A DNA stretch of 16,949 nt from contig DCEE01000013.1 of the NCBI GenBank assembly GCA_002316795.1, positions 2,952 through 19,900 of the forward strand, written 5' to 3'. Shown here in pieces: positions 6,227 to 13,322 of the stretch. Each line of letters opens with the position of its first letter. Within the stretch, counting starts at the first letter, position 1. The position numbers and the translations under genes were made by a program. Below the pieces are notes generated by a model. The model made no database searches and had not been told where the DNA came from. It saw only the letters and a list, made by a program, of their open reading frames with translations. The stretch comes from Synergistaceae bacterium UBA1037. GTDB taxonomy: Bacteria > Synergistota > Synergistia > Synergistales > Synergistaceae.

Positions 6227-7207
6227 ATGTTGTTGCTGAATGCCGATGACATTAGAAAAGTTTTTACAATGGAAGACGCTGTAAGGTCTGACGAGGAAGC
6301 ATTTGTAATGCAGGCTAAACAAACGACGGAAGTCCCCGTACGTATAAATTTCGAAGTTAAAAAAAATGGCATCACATCTTTTATGCCTGCCCTTATCAAG
6401 GACTTCCCTGCAGCAGGCATAAAGATCGTATCGACCTACCCAGATAACGCCCAAAAAAGGATGCCGGCCGTAACGGCAACGACACTGCTGACAGACCCTG
6501 AAACGGGGGTAGTCAACGCAATTCTTGACGGCACAGAACTTACGCGTATGCGAACAGGAGCAGTTTCAGGACTGGCGACAAAACTCCTTGCAAATAAAGA
6601 CGCAGAAACTGCCGCCCTCTTCGGGACCGGAGGTCAGGCCATGTCACAGCTTGAAGCCTTATTGACAGTGAGAAAATTATCAGAAGTACGCATTTACGAT
6701 TCCAATCCTGAATGGACGGCATCATTTATCGACAGAGCATCAGCTCTTGCTGAGAAGTTCAATACCAAGCTGGTCGGTGCGGTTTCTTCAGACGAGGCGA
6801 TCGATTCCGCCGACATAATCACTACTGTTACTACAAGCTCTGATCCGGTATTTGACGGACGAAAGATCAAAAAGGGGACTCATATTAATGCTGTTGGAGT
6901 CTTTATGCCGCATAAGCGTGAGCTGGATGAGTATACAGTCACTCATGCCGACAAGATATTCATAGACAACACGGAAGCTATAATGTCCGAGGCAGGTGAG
7001 TTCCTTATACCTATCTCTGAAGGCAAGTTCAGCAAAGAATCAATAACCGGAGAGCTTGGAGATCTCATTCTTGGGAGAGTCGAAGGAAGGACAGACTCTC
7101 GGCAGATCACCATTATGAAAACGGTCGGCTTTGCAACTTTAGATATAGTAATAGCTTACAATGTTTACAAAAAAGCTGTTGCAGCGGGAATAGGGCGATA
7201 TATATGA
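6227..7207 (+). CDS. ornithine cyclodeaminase/mu-crystallin family NAD(P)-dependent enzyme
   Basis: A 326-residue cytoplasmic enzyme of the family that holds ornithine cyclodeaminase, archaeal alanine dehydrogenase, ketimine reductase and delta-1-pyrroline-2-carboxylate reductase. Lys66 in GIKIVSTYPDN is the expected catalytic lysine. RMRTGAVSGLATK (107-119) is a family block. The Rossmann loop GTGGQAMSQLEA spans 133-144, with Asp158 at the end of the second strand, which favours NAD(H). INAVGVFMPHKRELD (220-234) corresponds to the substrate/catalytic loop. The ATG has GAGGAGG 8 nt upstream, inside a sequestering stem. Next to two proline-racemase-like genes, reduction of a cyclic imino acid to proline (or the reverse), or ornithine to proline, are the leading possibilities. 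Sequence alone does not choose between them. Confidence 0.9.
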   Translation: MLLLNADDIRKVFTMEDAVRSDEEAFVMQAKQTTEVPVRINFEVKKNGITSFMPALIKDFPAAGIKIVSTYPDNAQKRMPAVTATTLLTDPETGVVNAILDGTELTRMRTGAVSGLATKLLANKDAETAALFGTGGQAMSQLEALLTVRKLSEVRIYDSNPEWTASFIDRASALAEKFNTKLVGAVSSDEAIDSADIITTVTTSSDPVFDGRKIKKGTHINAVGVFMPHKRELDEYTVTHADKIFIDNTEAIMSEAGEFLIPISEGKFSKESITGELGDLILGRVEGRTDSRQITIMKTVGFATLDIVIAYNVYKKAVAAGIGRYI

Positions 7208-7243
7208 TCCTGCGTTCAAACAGAGGGCTGTGGGGGTATTTTG

Positions 7244-8254
7244 ATGCGTAACACAAAATCGATTTTCGCCGTCGACGCACACACAACGGGTACTCCAATA
7301 AGAGTCATCACATCCGGCATCCCTCCGCTTAAAGGGGATACCATGGAAGATAAAATGGAATATATGAGGACAAATTATGACTGGATAAGGACATGTGCAA
7401 TGCACCAGCCGAGAGGATTTCTTTCCCTTGTTGGTGCCGTTTTGACAGAACCTTGTTCCAAAAATGCAGATTACGGCCTCTTTTACATTGATGCACTCAC
7501 ATATCAGCCTATGTGCGGCGCAGGTACCTTATCTGTGGCAAAGGTGCTTGTCGAGACAGGCATGGTAAAGCGGACAGAGCCTGAAACGGTGATAAAGCTT
7601 GAAACACCGAGTGGCATAGTAACTGTTTATGTTGAAATCAAAAACGGCGATGTTCAACGCATTTCGTTTGATAACGTTCCCGCTTTTCTCTATAGCAAGG
7701 ATCTTGAAATAAAAGTTCCCGGAGCAGGAAATATTAGTGTGGATGTTGGGTTTGGGGGAAATTTCTTTACGATAGTAGACATCGATTCGATAAAGATGGA
7801 CCTTACAAAGGACAAGATGGACGAGCTGCGTAAACTGAGTAAAATAATACTTGCTTCTGCGAATGAAAAAATAAAGGTGCAGCATCCTGCCAACAAATCA
7901 ATAAATTACATGGATCAATTGCTGTTCGTTCAGAACAGACCAAACGAAAAGGGAGAGTATCTCTGTCAGTGCATTTTCGGAGACGCACAGGCGGACATAT
8001 CTCCATGCGGGACGGGAACGTCCACCAGGCTGGCCCAACGTTACTTCAGGGGACTTATTGACATGAGCGGAACCTTCTATCAGAAAAGTATATATGGCGG
8101 CGTATTCAGGGCATCGGCTATAAAGGAGATCGATCTGAACGGTACAAGGGCGATCATTCCGAGGGTTTCGTGCAGTGACGTGCATATTACCGGGTTTAAC
8201 CATCTTATCGTTGAAGATGACGATAAATTGAAAAATGGTTTTGTCAGCTGGTAG
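7244..8254 (+). CDS. proline racemase-family protein 2, with altered first active-site motif
   Basis: A 336-residue paralogue of the first racemase-like gene, aligning end to end (DAHTTGTPIRVI, VPAFLY, GFGGNFF, ITGFNHL). Counting from the ATG at 7244, the catalytic cysteines are Cys91 in MCGAGTLS and Cys255 in DISPCGTGTSTRLA. The first motif has Ala where the family normally has His (MCGHG), and Ser replaces the last Gly. The second motif has Ile where the paralogue has Arg. Both cysteines remain, so a two-base racemase or epimerase reaction is still possible, but substrate contacts differ from gene 1. I prefer the ATG at 7244 (GGGGG 7 nt upstream) over the TTG three bases earlier. It lies 36 bp after the cyclodeaminase-like gene and 14 bp before the dehydratase. 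The substrate is unknown. Confidence 0.9.
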   Translation: MRNTKSIFAVDAHTTGTPIRVITSGIPPLKGDTMEDKMEYMRTNYDWIRTCAMHQPRGFLSLVGAVLTEPCSKNADYGLFYIDALTYQPMCGAGTLSVAKVLVETGMVKRTEPETVIKLETPSGIVTVYVEIKNGDVQRISFDNVPAFLYSKDLEIKVPGAGNISVDVGFGGNFFTIVDIDSIKMDLTKDKMDELRKLSKIILASANEKIKVQHPANKSINYMDQLLFVQNRPNEKGEYLCQCIFGDAQADISPCGTGTSTRLAQRYFRGLIDMSGTFYQKSIYGGVFRASAIKEIDLNGTRAIIPRVSCSDVHITGFNHLIVEDDDKLKNGFVSW

Positions 8255-8268
8255 AAAGGAAGGTTTTT

Positions 8269-9849
8269 ATGGAAAAGCTTCCGTCAAGCATATTCAATGA
8301 TGTTATCGGGCCGGTAATGAGGGGCCCGTCCAGTTCTCATGTTGCTGGGGCGTCCCGGATCGCTGATATTGTGAGACAGTCCCTGAATAAGGATGTTAAA
8401 GAAGTGGTTGTTGATTTTGATGTGAACGGATCATTGGCCGAATCTCATGACGGACACGGGACAGACATGGGATTTGTGAGCGGCATTCTCGGTATGCCTG
8501 TTACGGACCCTGACGTTTCAAATTACGCAGCTCTCGCTCGTAATTCAGGAATAGAGATAGAATTCCGGATCCTGGATTATGGAGCGGTGCACCCCAACAA
8601 TTACAGGATCTCCGCAAAAAGCGGGGACGGATACTCCCACGAATGGGAAGCGGTCTCAGTCGGCGGCGGCATGATCGAGATGCAAAAGTTCGACGGTTTT
8701 GGAATAAAAATGGCAGGAGATTTTTACGAAATTTTGATCACCGCGGACTGCTCTGAAAAAAGTGCTGAGAAGATCATGGAGATCATCAATTCTTATGCAT
8801 ATGGTCATGACTTTGCACTGATCGACACAAAGGATGATCGTGCCTTGTTTGAATTGAAATTTGCTGATAAACCTTCTATGGATCAGATCGAGCTGCTTAA
8901 AAAAGAAGATCTCATCATTGACATTATCTGTATTGAACCGATACTTCCCACTCACTCCCGTGCAGAATGCAAGGTCCCCTTTCTGACCTCCGATGAACTG
9001 ATAGAACTGTCAAAGAGTGACCGCAGGGAACTTTGGGAATTTGCGCTGCTGTATGAAAGCCACAGAGGTAATACAAGCGAAGAAGAAGTCTTTCAGAAGA
9101 TGTCGGACCTGGTAGCGATAATGGAGAACGCTGTTGAAGAGGGGCTTCGCGGTACTGAGTATAAGGACAGGATACTGGGTTACCAGTCGTACAAGATCGA
9201 TGAGGGGGCAAGAAAGAAAAAGCTGGTCCCTTGTGATCTGCTCAATACGGTGATCAAATACATAACTGCTGTTATGGAAGTCAAAAGCTCCATGGGCGTC
9301 ATCGTTGCTGCTCCGACAGCAGGATCATGCGGATGCCTTCCCGGGACGCTGATAGGTGTTGGCAGGTCAATTGGAGCCTCAAAGGATGAAATCACCAAAG
9401 GAATGCTGGCGGCAGGGCTGATAGGGATATTTATTGCTGAGTCAGCAACTTTTGCCGCAGAGGTGGCCGGCTGTCAGGTCGAGTGCGGTGCAGGCTCGGC
9501 TATGGCTGCGGCAGGAGTTGCCCAAATGGCGGGAGGAACAGTGGAAGAGTGCATAAATGCAGCTTCCATTGCGCTGCAGAATGTCACGGGCCTTGCGTGT
9601 GATCCGGTAGCCAATCGGGTCGAGGTCCCCTGCCTGGGAAAGAATATAATGGGAGGATCAAATGCCATATCCAGCGCGAACATGGCATTGGCGGGGTACG
9701 ATAAGGTCATTCCGTTGGATCAGACCATAAAGGCGATGTACGACATCGGCCTGAAACTGCCTTTGGAACTTCGCTGCACATTCGGGGGTCTCGGCAAAAC
9801 AGAAGCCTCCTTGCAGATCAGGAAAAAACTGGAAGACCAGAATAGCTGA
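8269..9849 (+). CDS. single-chain iron-sulfur L-serine dehydratase-like protein (beta + alpha domains)
   Basis: A 526-residue enzyme in which the beta domain (about 1-185, with IGPVMRGPSSSHVAGASR) is joined to the alpha catalytic domain (about 275-520, with APTAGSCGCLPG). The family uses a [4Fe-4S] cluster to dehydrate and deaminate L-serine to pyruvate and ammonia. Three cluster ligands are visible with exact family spacing: Cys402 (GCQ), Cys444 (ACDP) and Cys455 (VPC), 42 and 11 residues apart. The C-terminus (EDQNS) lacks the terminal cysteine that serves as fourth ligand in the Legionella type; Cys503 is the nearest alternative. About 85 linker residues (190-275) separate the domains, with no clear ACT domain. 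Its SD (GAAAGGAAGG) follows the previous stop. Being last in an operon of racemase-like genes, it may act on L-serine or on another beta-hydroxy amino acid. Confidence 0.9.
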   Translation: MEKLPSSIFNDVIGPVMRGPSSSHVAGASRIADIVRQSLNKDVKEVVVDFDVNGSLAESHDGHGTDMGFVSGILGMPVTDPDVSNYAALARNSGIEIEFRILDYGAVHPNNYRISAKSGDGYSHEWEAVSVGGGMIEMQKFDGFGIKMAGDFYEILITADCSEKSAEKIMEIINSYAYGHDFALIDTKDDRALFELKFADKPSMDQIELLKKEDLIIDIICIEPILPTHSRAECKVPFLTSDELIELSKSDRRELWEFALLYESHRGNTSEEEVFQKMSDLVAIMENAVEEGLRGTEYKDRILGYQSYKIDEGARKKKLVPCDLLNTVIKYITAVMEVKSSMGVIVAAPTAGSCGCLPGTLIGVGRSIGASKDEITKGMLAAGLIGIFIAESATFAAEVAGCQVECGAGSAMAAAGVAQMAGGTVEECINAASIALQNVTGLACDPVANRVEVPCLGKNIMGGSNAISSANMALAGYDKVIPLDQTIKAMYDIGLKLPLELRCTFGGLGKTEASLQIRKKLEDQNS

Positions 9850-9881
9850 TAATGCAAAAATTAAGGATCATATAAAAAAAA

Positions 9882-9923
9882 TTGGGTCGGCATCATATGC
9901 CTTCCCAACTTTATTTTTTATTG
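9882..9923. terminator. bidirectional terminator between the catabolic operon and the tRNA-Ser genes
   Basis: TTGGG (9882-9886) pairs with CCCAA (9904-9908), and GGCA pairs with TGCC inside, around a 5-nt loop and a small internal mismatch. On the plus strand a TTTATTTTTTATT run follows. On the minus strand the stem is followed by eight T. It therefore ends both the operon from the left and the tRNA-Ser transcript from the right. Confidence 0.75.
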
Positions 9924-9958
9924 GATGATTCCATATTTCAGAAAACGGATTCTAAATA

Positions 9959-10051
9959 TGGCGGAGAGGGTGGGATTTGAACCCACGTGACAGCTCAGCA
10001 CCGCCAAGACGATTTCGAGTCGCCCGCCTTCGACCACTCGGCCACCCCTCC
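9959..10051 (-). tRNA. tRNA-Ser (anticodon CGA)
   Basis: On the minus strand the 5' acceptor GGAGGGG pairs with CCTCTCC (one G-U), followed by discriminator G and an encoded CCA (9961-9959). The anticodon loop is CTCGAAA, giving anticodon CGA (reads UCG). The 93-nt length and long variable arm are typical of class II serine tRNAs. The T arm is GTGGGTTCAAATCCCAC. It is second in a two-tRNA transcript. Confidence 0.95.
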
Positions 10052-10087
10052 GGATAAAAACACAGTCTGTGTAAATTGATGTAAAAA

Positions 10088-10180
10088 TGGCGGAGAGGAA
10101 GGGATTTGAACCCTTGGAACGGGGATAAGCCGTTCACTCACTTTCCAGGCGAGCGCCTTCGACCACTCAGCCACCTCTCC
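10088..10180 (-). tRNA. tRNA-Ser (anticodon GGA)
   Basis: The 5' acceptor GGAGAGG pairs perfectly with CCTCTCC, followed by discriminator G and an encoded CCA (10090-10088). The anticodon loop CTGGAAA gives anticodon GGA (reads UCC and UCU). The 93-nt length with a long variable arm marks a class II serine tRNA. It lies 36 bp upstream of the tRNA-Ser(CGA) gene and is first to be transcribed. Confidence 0.95.
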
Positions 10181-10222
10181 GCGTGCATCGTATCAATTGC
10201 CTGTGACAAACTGACGGAGCGC

Positions 10223-10251
10223 ATTATAGCCTATTCCATAGTGAATGTCAA
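10223..10251 (-). promoter_or_regulatory. perfect-consensus sigma70 promoter for the tRNA-Ser pair
   Basis: Read on the minus strand, TTGACA (10251-10246), exactly 17 bp and TATAAT (10228-10223) match the consensus at all 12 positions. The predicted start is near 10216, about 36 nt before the first tRNA. The bases after the -10 (GCGCTCCG) are GC-rich, as in stringently controlled stable-RNA promoters. It sits in the short gap after tadA, so the tRNAs need not depend on tadA transcription. Confidence 0.85.
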
Positions 10252-10257
10252 AATGGA

Positions 10258-10716
10258 TCAGAGTGCTTCAGAACGCCTCATTTGGAAAAAAATGCGCAGC
10301 AATTCGGCGCACTCCTCCTTCAATATTCCTGACCTTACAATACACCTGTGGTACATTCTCGGATCTTCGACGATGTTGTAAAGGGAACCGACAGCTCCGG
10401 CCTTAGGATCCTTAGCTCCGTAGACCAGGGTCCCCAGCCTTGACTGTACCATCGCACCGGCGCACATGACACATGGTTCGAGTGTGACATAGAGGGTGCA
10501 GTCATCGAGCCGCCAATTGTTAAGTGCCTCTGATGCCTCTTCCATTGCAGCCAGCTCCGCATGTCCGAGCGGGGAGCCTTCAAGTGACCTTGAATTCGAT
10601 CCGCGCCCGATGATCTTCCCGTCCCTCACCAACAAAGCACCGACAGGGATCTCGCCCTTCTGCATGGCTTTCTCCGCTTCTTTGAGGGCTTCCCTCATAT
10701 AATGAATGTCATTCAT
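10258..10716 (-). CDS. tadA: tRNA-specific adenosine deaminase TadA
   Basis: A 152-residue zinc deaminase that converts A34 to inosine in tRNA-Arg(ACG), so that one tRNA reads three arginine codons. The cytidine/deoxycytidylate deaminase motifs are complete: HAE (His52 zinc ligand, Glu54 proton shuttle) and PCVMC (Cys82 and Cys85). The TadA-specific downstream block GAKDPKAGAVGSLYN (100-114) and the C-terminal FFQMRR end match the family, and the length is normal. The start ATG has GGAG 8 nt upstream. It is transcribed towards the tRNA-Ser genes and divergently from tRNA-Arg and the SRP RNA. Linkage of tadA to the SRP RNA gene is also known in Firmicutes. Confidence 0.96.
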   Translation of the reverse strand: MNDIHYMREALKEAEKAMQKGEIPVGALLVRDGKIIGRGSNSRSLEGSPLGHAELAAMEEASEALNNWRLDDCTLYVTLEPCVMCAGAMVQSRLGTLVYGAKDPKAGAVGSLYNIVEDPRMYHRCIVRSGILKEECAELLRIFFQMRRSEAL

Positions 10717-10717
10717 C

Positions 10718-10747
10718 GTGACAGCTCCATTCTCTATGTGCTATACT
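10718..10747 (+). promoter_or_regulatory. extended -10 promoter for tRNA-Arg and the SRP RNA
   Basis: GTGACA (10718-10723, 5/6), an 18-bp spacer and TATACT (10742-10747), with TGC just before the -10 (extended -10). Start predicted near 10754, 13 nt before the tRNA. The -35 box abuts the tadA start codon, so tadA and this unit diverge from the same 50 bp. Confidence 0.6.
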
Positions 10748-10766
10748 TTCCTCTGTTCCCGGAACT

Positions 10767-10843
10767 GTGCCTGTAGCTCAGCTGGATAGAGTGTCAGCCT
10801 CCGGAGCTGAAGGTCTCGGGTTCGAATCCCGACAGGCACGCCA
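10767..10843 (+). tRNA. tRNA-Arg (anticodon CCG)
   Basis: A 77-nt cloverleaf: acceptor GTGCCTG pairs with CAGGCAC, discriminator G, encoded CCA (10841-10843). The anticodon stem TCAGC/GCTGA encloses CTCCGGA, giving anticodon CCG (reads CGG). The T arm is TCGGGTTCGAATCCCGA. It is not the TadA substrate (that is the ACG isoacceptor), although it lies beside tadA. Confidence 0.96.
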
Positions 10844-10880
10844 TCTACAAGGATTATGCTATCATATAACAATGAAAAGC

Positions 10881-11011
10881 GAGTGTTTTTTGCAGGGTGT
10901 CCAGTCCTATGCGGCGAAAGCCCGTGAATCCCGTCAGGTCCGGAAGGAAGCAGCGGTAAGCGGTGTCTTTTGGGTGCCATGGGGTCACTGGGCCCCCTGC
11001 AGAAAGCACTC
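10881..11011 (+). ncRNA. ffs: signal recognition particle RNA (bacterial small type)
   Basis: It contains the SRP domain IV signature GTCAGGTCCGGAAGGAAGC (10933-10951) within a long rod. The ends close: GAGTG...TGCAGGG (10881-10897) pairs with CCCTGCA...CACTC (10995-11011) over 17 positions including two G-U pairs. CCAGT (10901-10905) also pairs with ACTGG inside. TTTT (11012-11015) follows and may end transcription. The RNA scaffolds Ffh for co-translational membrane targeting. TATAAC at 10865-10870 is a possible own -10 box; co-transcription with tRNA-Arg is equally possible. The exact mature ends are not certain; a shorter form from about 10891 to 11001 would also be closed. Confidence 0.9.
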
Positions 11012-11050
11012 TTTTCGTAAGCTGGATGCTTAAAGACGGAGGATAAAACT

Positions 11051-11524
11051 ATGGATAATCAACCTTCCGGGTACCTGCCAATGAAAGAAAGACCTGCGCC
11101 GGGGGATAAACTTATATTTATACCTGTATATGTTGCGCCGGTCGAGATACTGGAAAGAAGCCTCATGCGCGGTCCCAGGTATCTTTATCAGGTCGTCATC
11201 ATTGACGGCTATAACGGGAATACTGCTTTGTTCGGAGAAAAGACAATTATCCTTGACATGGACTTTATTCCTGAGGCAGATGAGCAGGAGCGTCTCGAAC
11301 TCAGAATATCCCCTGCCCTTGCAAAGGAACTGGCAGAATGCGGGGCCGTACCTTCTGACTTTCAAAGCTGGAAAAGGGTCATAAGAAACAGGAACGTATC
11401 TGTAAACGAGCCGAAGATACAACTGGCATGGCGGATCTATGCGGTCAGAAACAAAGAGATCATCGATACTTTCACAGGCGAAACGATCCGGTCTGCGGGC
11501 CTGGCAGGCATGCTCTTTAACTAA
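11051..11524 (+). CDS. protein of unknown function, 157 residues
   Basis: I do not recognise this protein. It is a soluble-looking 157-residue chain with no signal peptide or membrane segment and alternating predicted strands and helices (for example LIFIPVYVAPVEIL, YQVVIIDGYNG, TIILDMDFIP). Only two cysteines or fewer are visible and no catalytic motif stands out. The ATG has GGAGG (11038-11042) 8 nt upstream, which supports real translation. It begins 40 bp after the SRP RNA and ends 52 bp before the iron-sulfur protein gene, so it may share a transcript with either. A lineage-specific conserved protein is a reasonable guess; I propose no function. Confidence 0.75.
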   Translation: MDNQPSGYLPMKERPAPGDKLIFIPVYVAPVEILERSLMRGPRYLYQVVIIDGYNGNTALFGEKTIILDMDFIPEADEQERLELRISPALAKELAECGAVPSDFQSWKRVIRNRNVSVNEPKIQLAWRIYAVRNKEIIDTFTGETIRSAGLAGMLFN

Positions 11525-11576
11525 AAAACATTTTTATGCGGTCTGACAGATGAAGCTGATCAAGGAGGGGTCCGAC

Positions 11577-12278
11577 ATGCATGACAATATCGATGGCCTT
11601 AGCCACGAGCTCAGAGAATATTCCTTATCTATCGGAGCAGGTAAGGTTGGGTTTGCCGACCTGCGCCCCTACGCGGAGGAGATCAGAAAAACTTACGGAA
11701 GAACATTGGATGATTACCCCTGTGCCGTTTCAATTGCTCTGAATATGCCTTCTTCAGTGATAAGGGAAATATCCCTTAAGGGACCGACAGATACTTATGC
11801 GCGGTATTACGAGGTTGCGAACATTGCCCTCGACATAATGACAATAAGGATAACGGACTGGCTTGAGTCAAGAGGTTTCAGAGCTTTTCCGATACCGGCA
11901 AGCAAGGCCGTAAAAGAGGGGATGCACGGCATTTTCAGCCATCGTGCCGCTGCGCATCTGGCAGGGCTTGGCTGGATAGGCAAGAGCTGCTGCCTTATCA
12001 CACCGGACAGAGGACCTATGCAGCGCCTTGCAACAGTTCTCTGCAATGCTCCGCTTAAGTGCGGAGTGCCGATGAGATCGAAGTGCGGGGACTGCACCTG
12101 CTGTCAGAGGGCATGTCCCGCCGGGGCTATCAGGGGTATAGCATGGAAGATGGATCAGGCAGTGGATGAAAGGGTAGACAGGAGAGCATGCAGGGAACTT
12201 CTGAAAAACAACCTTGAGACTTGTGGAAACAAAGTCTGTGGTCTTTGTCTCAGTGCCTGTCCATGGGGTAAGTGCTGA
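11577..12278 (+). CDS. short QueG-like double-[4Fe-4S] protein
   Basis: A 233-residue protein related to epoxyqueuosine reductase QueG and reductive dehalogenases. The shared region includes AGLGWIGKSCCLITPDRGP (129-147). Two clusters are marked by Cys170/173/176/180 (CX2CX2CX3CP) and Cys216/221/224/228 (last part CGLCLSACPWG). QueG is about 350 or more residues with a DUF1730-containing N-terminal half and often C-terminal HEAT-like repeats. Here the protein ends just after the second cluster and the N-terminal half is compact, so epoxyqueuosine reduction should not be assumed. I chose the ATG at 11577 because AGGAGGGG (11563-11570) is 6 nt upstream; the ATG at 11550 has no such site. Its role beside the SRP RNA and tRNA genes is unclear. 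Confidence 0.85.
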   Translation: MHDNIDGLSHELREYSLSIGAGKVGFADLRPYAEEIRKTYGRTLDDYPCAVSIALNMPSSVIREISLKGPTDTYARYYEVANIALDIMTIRITDWLESRGFRAFPIPASKAVKEGMHGIFSHRAAAHLAGLGWIGKSCCLITPDRGPMQRLATVLCNAPLKCGVPMRSKCGDCTCCQRACPAGAIRGIAWKMDQAVDERVDRRACRELLKNNLETCGNKVCGLCLSACPWGKC

Positions 12279-12348
12279 CCTGACGAGGCAGTCTTTGTTA
12301 AGGAGCATGGGAAGACCGCTCAAAAAACATTTAAAAAGCTTTGGAAGC

Positions 12349-12378
12349 TTGCATAAATAAATGCCTCCATGATATACT
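12349..12378 (+). promoter_or_regulatory. probable promoter of rpsB-tsf
   Basis: TTGCAT (12349-12354), 18 bp and TATACT (12373-12378) predict a start near 12385 and a leader of about 95 nt. A 7-bp inverted repeat, ACCGCTC (12315-12321) with GAGCGGT (12382-12388), brackets the promoter. A small hairpin AAGCTT-TGG-AAGCTT (12336-12350) overlaps the -35 box. In the leader, CCC-AAAA-GGG followed by seven T (about 12424-12440) could be a weak attenuator. Confidence 0.45.
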
Positions 12379-12480
12379 TGGGAGCGGTGCAAAACACACA
12401 GGCGCGGATCGCAGAAATGTTGCCCAAAAGGGTTTTTTTGCGGGAGGAAGCGTCTGGAGGAAAAAACAGGAGGGATACAC

Positions 12481-13320
12481 ATGGGAGTAGTAAGCATGAA
12501 ACAGCTGCTTGAGTGCGGTGTTCATTTCGGACATCAGACCAGGCGCTGGAACCCGAAGATGAAGCCATACATCTTCACGGAGCGCAACGGCATCTACATC
12601 ATCGACCTGCAGAAGACAGTCAAGGGACTTGAGAGGGCATACGACTTTGTTCGCGAAGTCTCCAAGTCTGGCGGAAGCATCCTTTTCGTAGGGACAAAGC
12701 GCCAGGCGCAGGATCCTATCAGGGAAGAGGCACTGAAAGCAGGACAGTACTATATCAACCAGCGCTGGCTGGGAGGACTTCTCACAAACTTTGCGACCAT
12801 ACGCCGCAGGGTGACCCGCATGGTAGAGCTTCAGGAAATGGAAGACACCGGAAGGATCAACAAGTACCCCAAGAAGGAGATCATCCAGCTCCGTAAGGAA
12901 AAAGACAAACTCGAGAAATATCTTTCCGGTATCAAGGATATGAAGGATATTCCCGATGCCCTCTTTGTAATCGACCCGCGCCGTGAAACGATCGCGGTGC
13001 TTGAAGCCCACAAGCTTGGCATCCCCGTTATTTCTATCGTAGACACAAACTGCGATCCCGATGTCATTGACTATCCGATCCCCGGAAATGACGACGCTAT
13101 CCGCGCGATAGAACTGGTAGTAGGACTTATGGCCAATGCCTTCATTGAAGGCCGTCAGGGGCAGGATTCAAGGGTCGAAAGAGTAAACGATGAAGAAGAG
13201 ACAGCAGAGGAAAACGTTGTGCCTGTAATGCCCGAAGAGCTCGACCCCGTTGTCGATGAGATCGACAAGGTGGCTGTAAAGGCTATCGAAGAGCAGAAAG
13301 GCTGGAAGGAGGCTAACTGA
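12481..13320 (+). CDS. rpsB: 30S ribosomal protein S2
   Basis: A 279-residue S2 protein of the small ribosomal subunit, needed for S1 docking and initiation. The N-terminal [24 protein letters not shown] and the internal block [16 protein letters not shown] are family signatures, and [12 protein letters not shown] and IVDTNCDP follow in the expected order. It is longer than the 241-residue E. coli protein because of an acidic C-terminal tail (about 235-279, many Glu and Asp). ATG is preceded by CAGGAGGG. It is the first gene of the classic rpsB-tsf pair, and tsf starts 2 bp after its stop. S2 usually represses its own operon through the leader; that is family knowledge, not seen here. Confidence 0.98.
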   Translation: MGVVSMKQLLECGVHFGHQTRRWNPKMKPYIFTERNGIYIIDLQKTVKGLERAYDFVREVSKSGGSILFVGTKRQAQDPIREEALKAGQYYINQRWLGGLLTNFATIRRRVTRMVELQEMEDTGRINKYPKKEIIQLRKEKDKLEKYLSGIKDMKDIPDALFVIDPRRETIAVLEAHKLGIPVISIVDTNCDPDVIDYPIPGNDDAIRAIELVVGLMANAFIEGRQGQDSRVERVNDEEETAEENVVPVMPEELDPVVDEIDKVAVKAIEEQKGWKEAN

Positions 13321-13322
13321 CA

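Noticed and set aside
9952..10137. 61-residue minus-strand ORF
   Set aside because: It lies across the two tRNA-Ser genes and translates their conserved arms.
10767..11033. 88-residue plus-strand ORF
   Set aside because: It covers tRNA-Arg and the SRP RNA; its start is a known type of spurious translation of a tRNA gene.
11868..12497. 209-residue minus-strand ORF
   Set aside because: It is antisense to the QueG-like gene and crosses the rpsB promoter; composition rich in Cys and Pro is typical of a shadow frame.
12331..13011. 226-residue minus-strand ORF
   Set aside because: It is antisense to rpsB, which has unmistakable family motifs; the mirror ORF is a by-product of codon bias.
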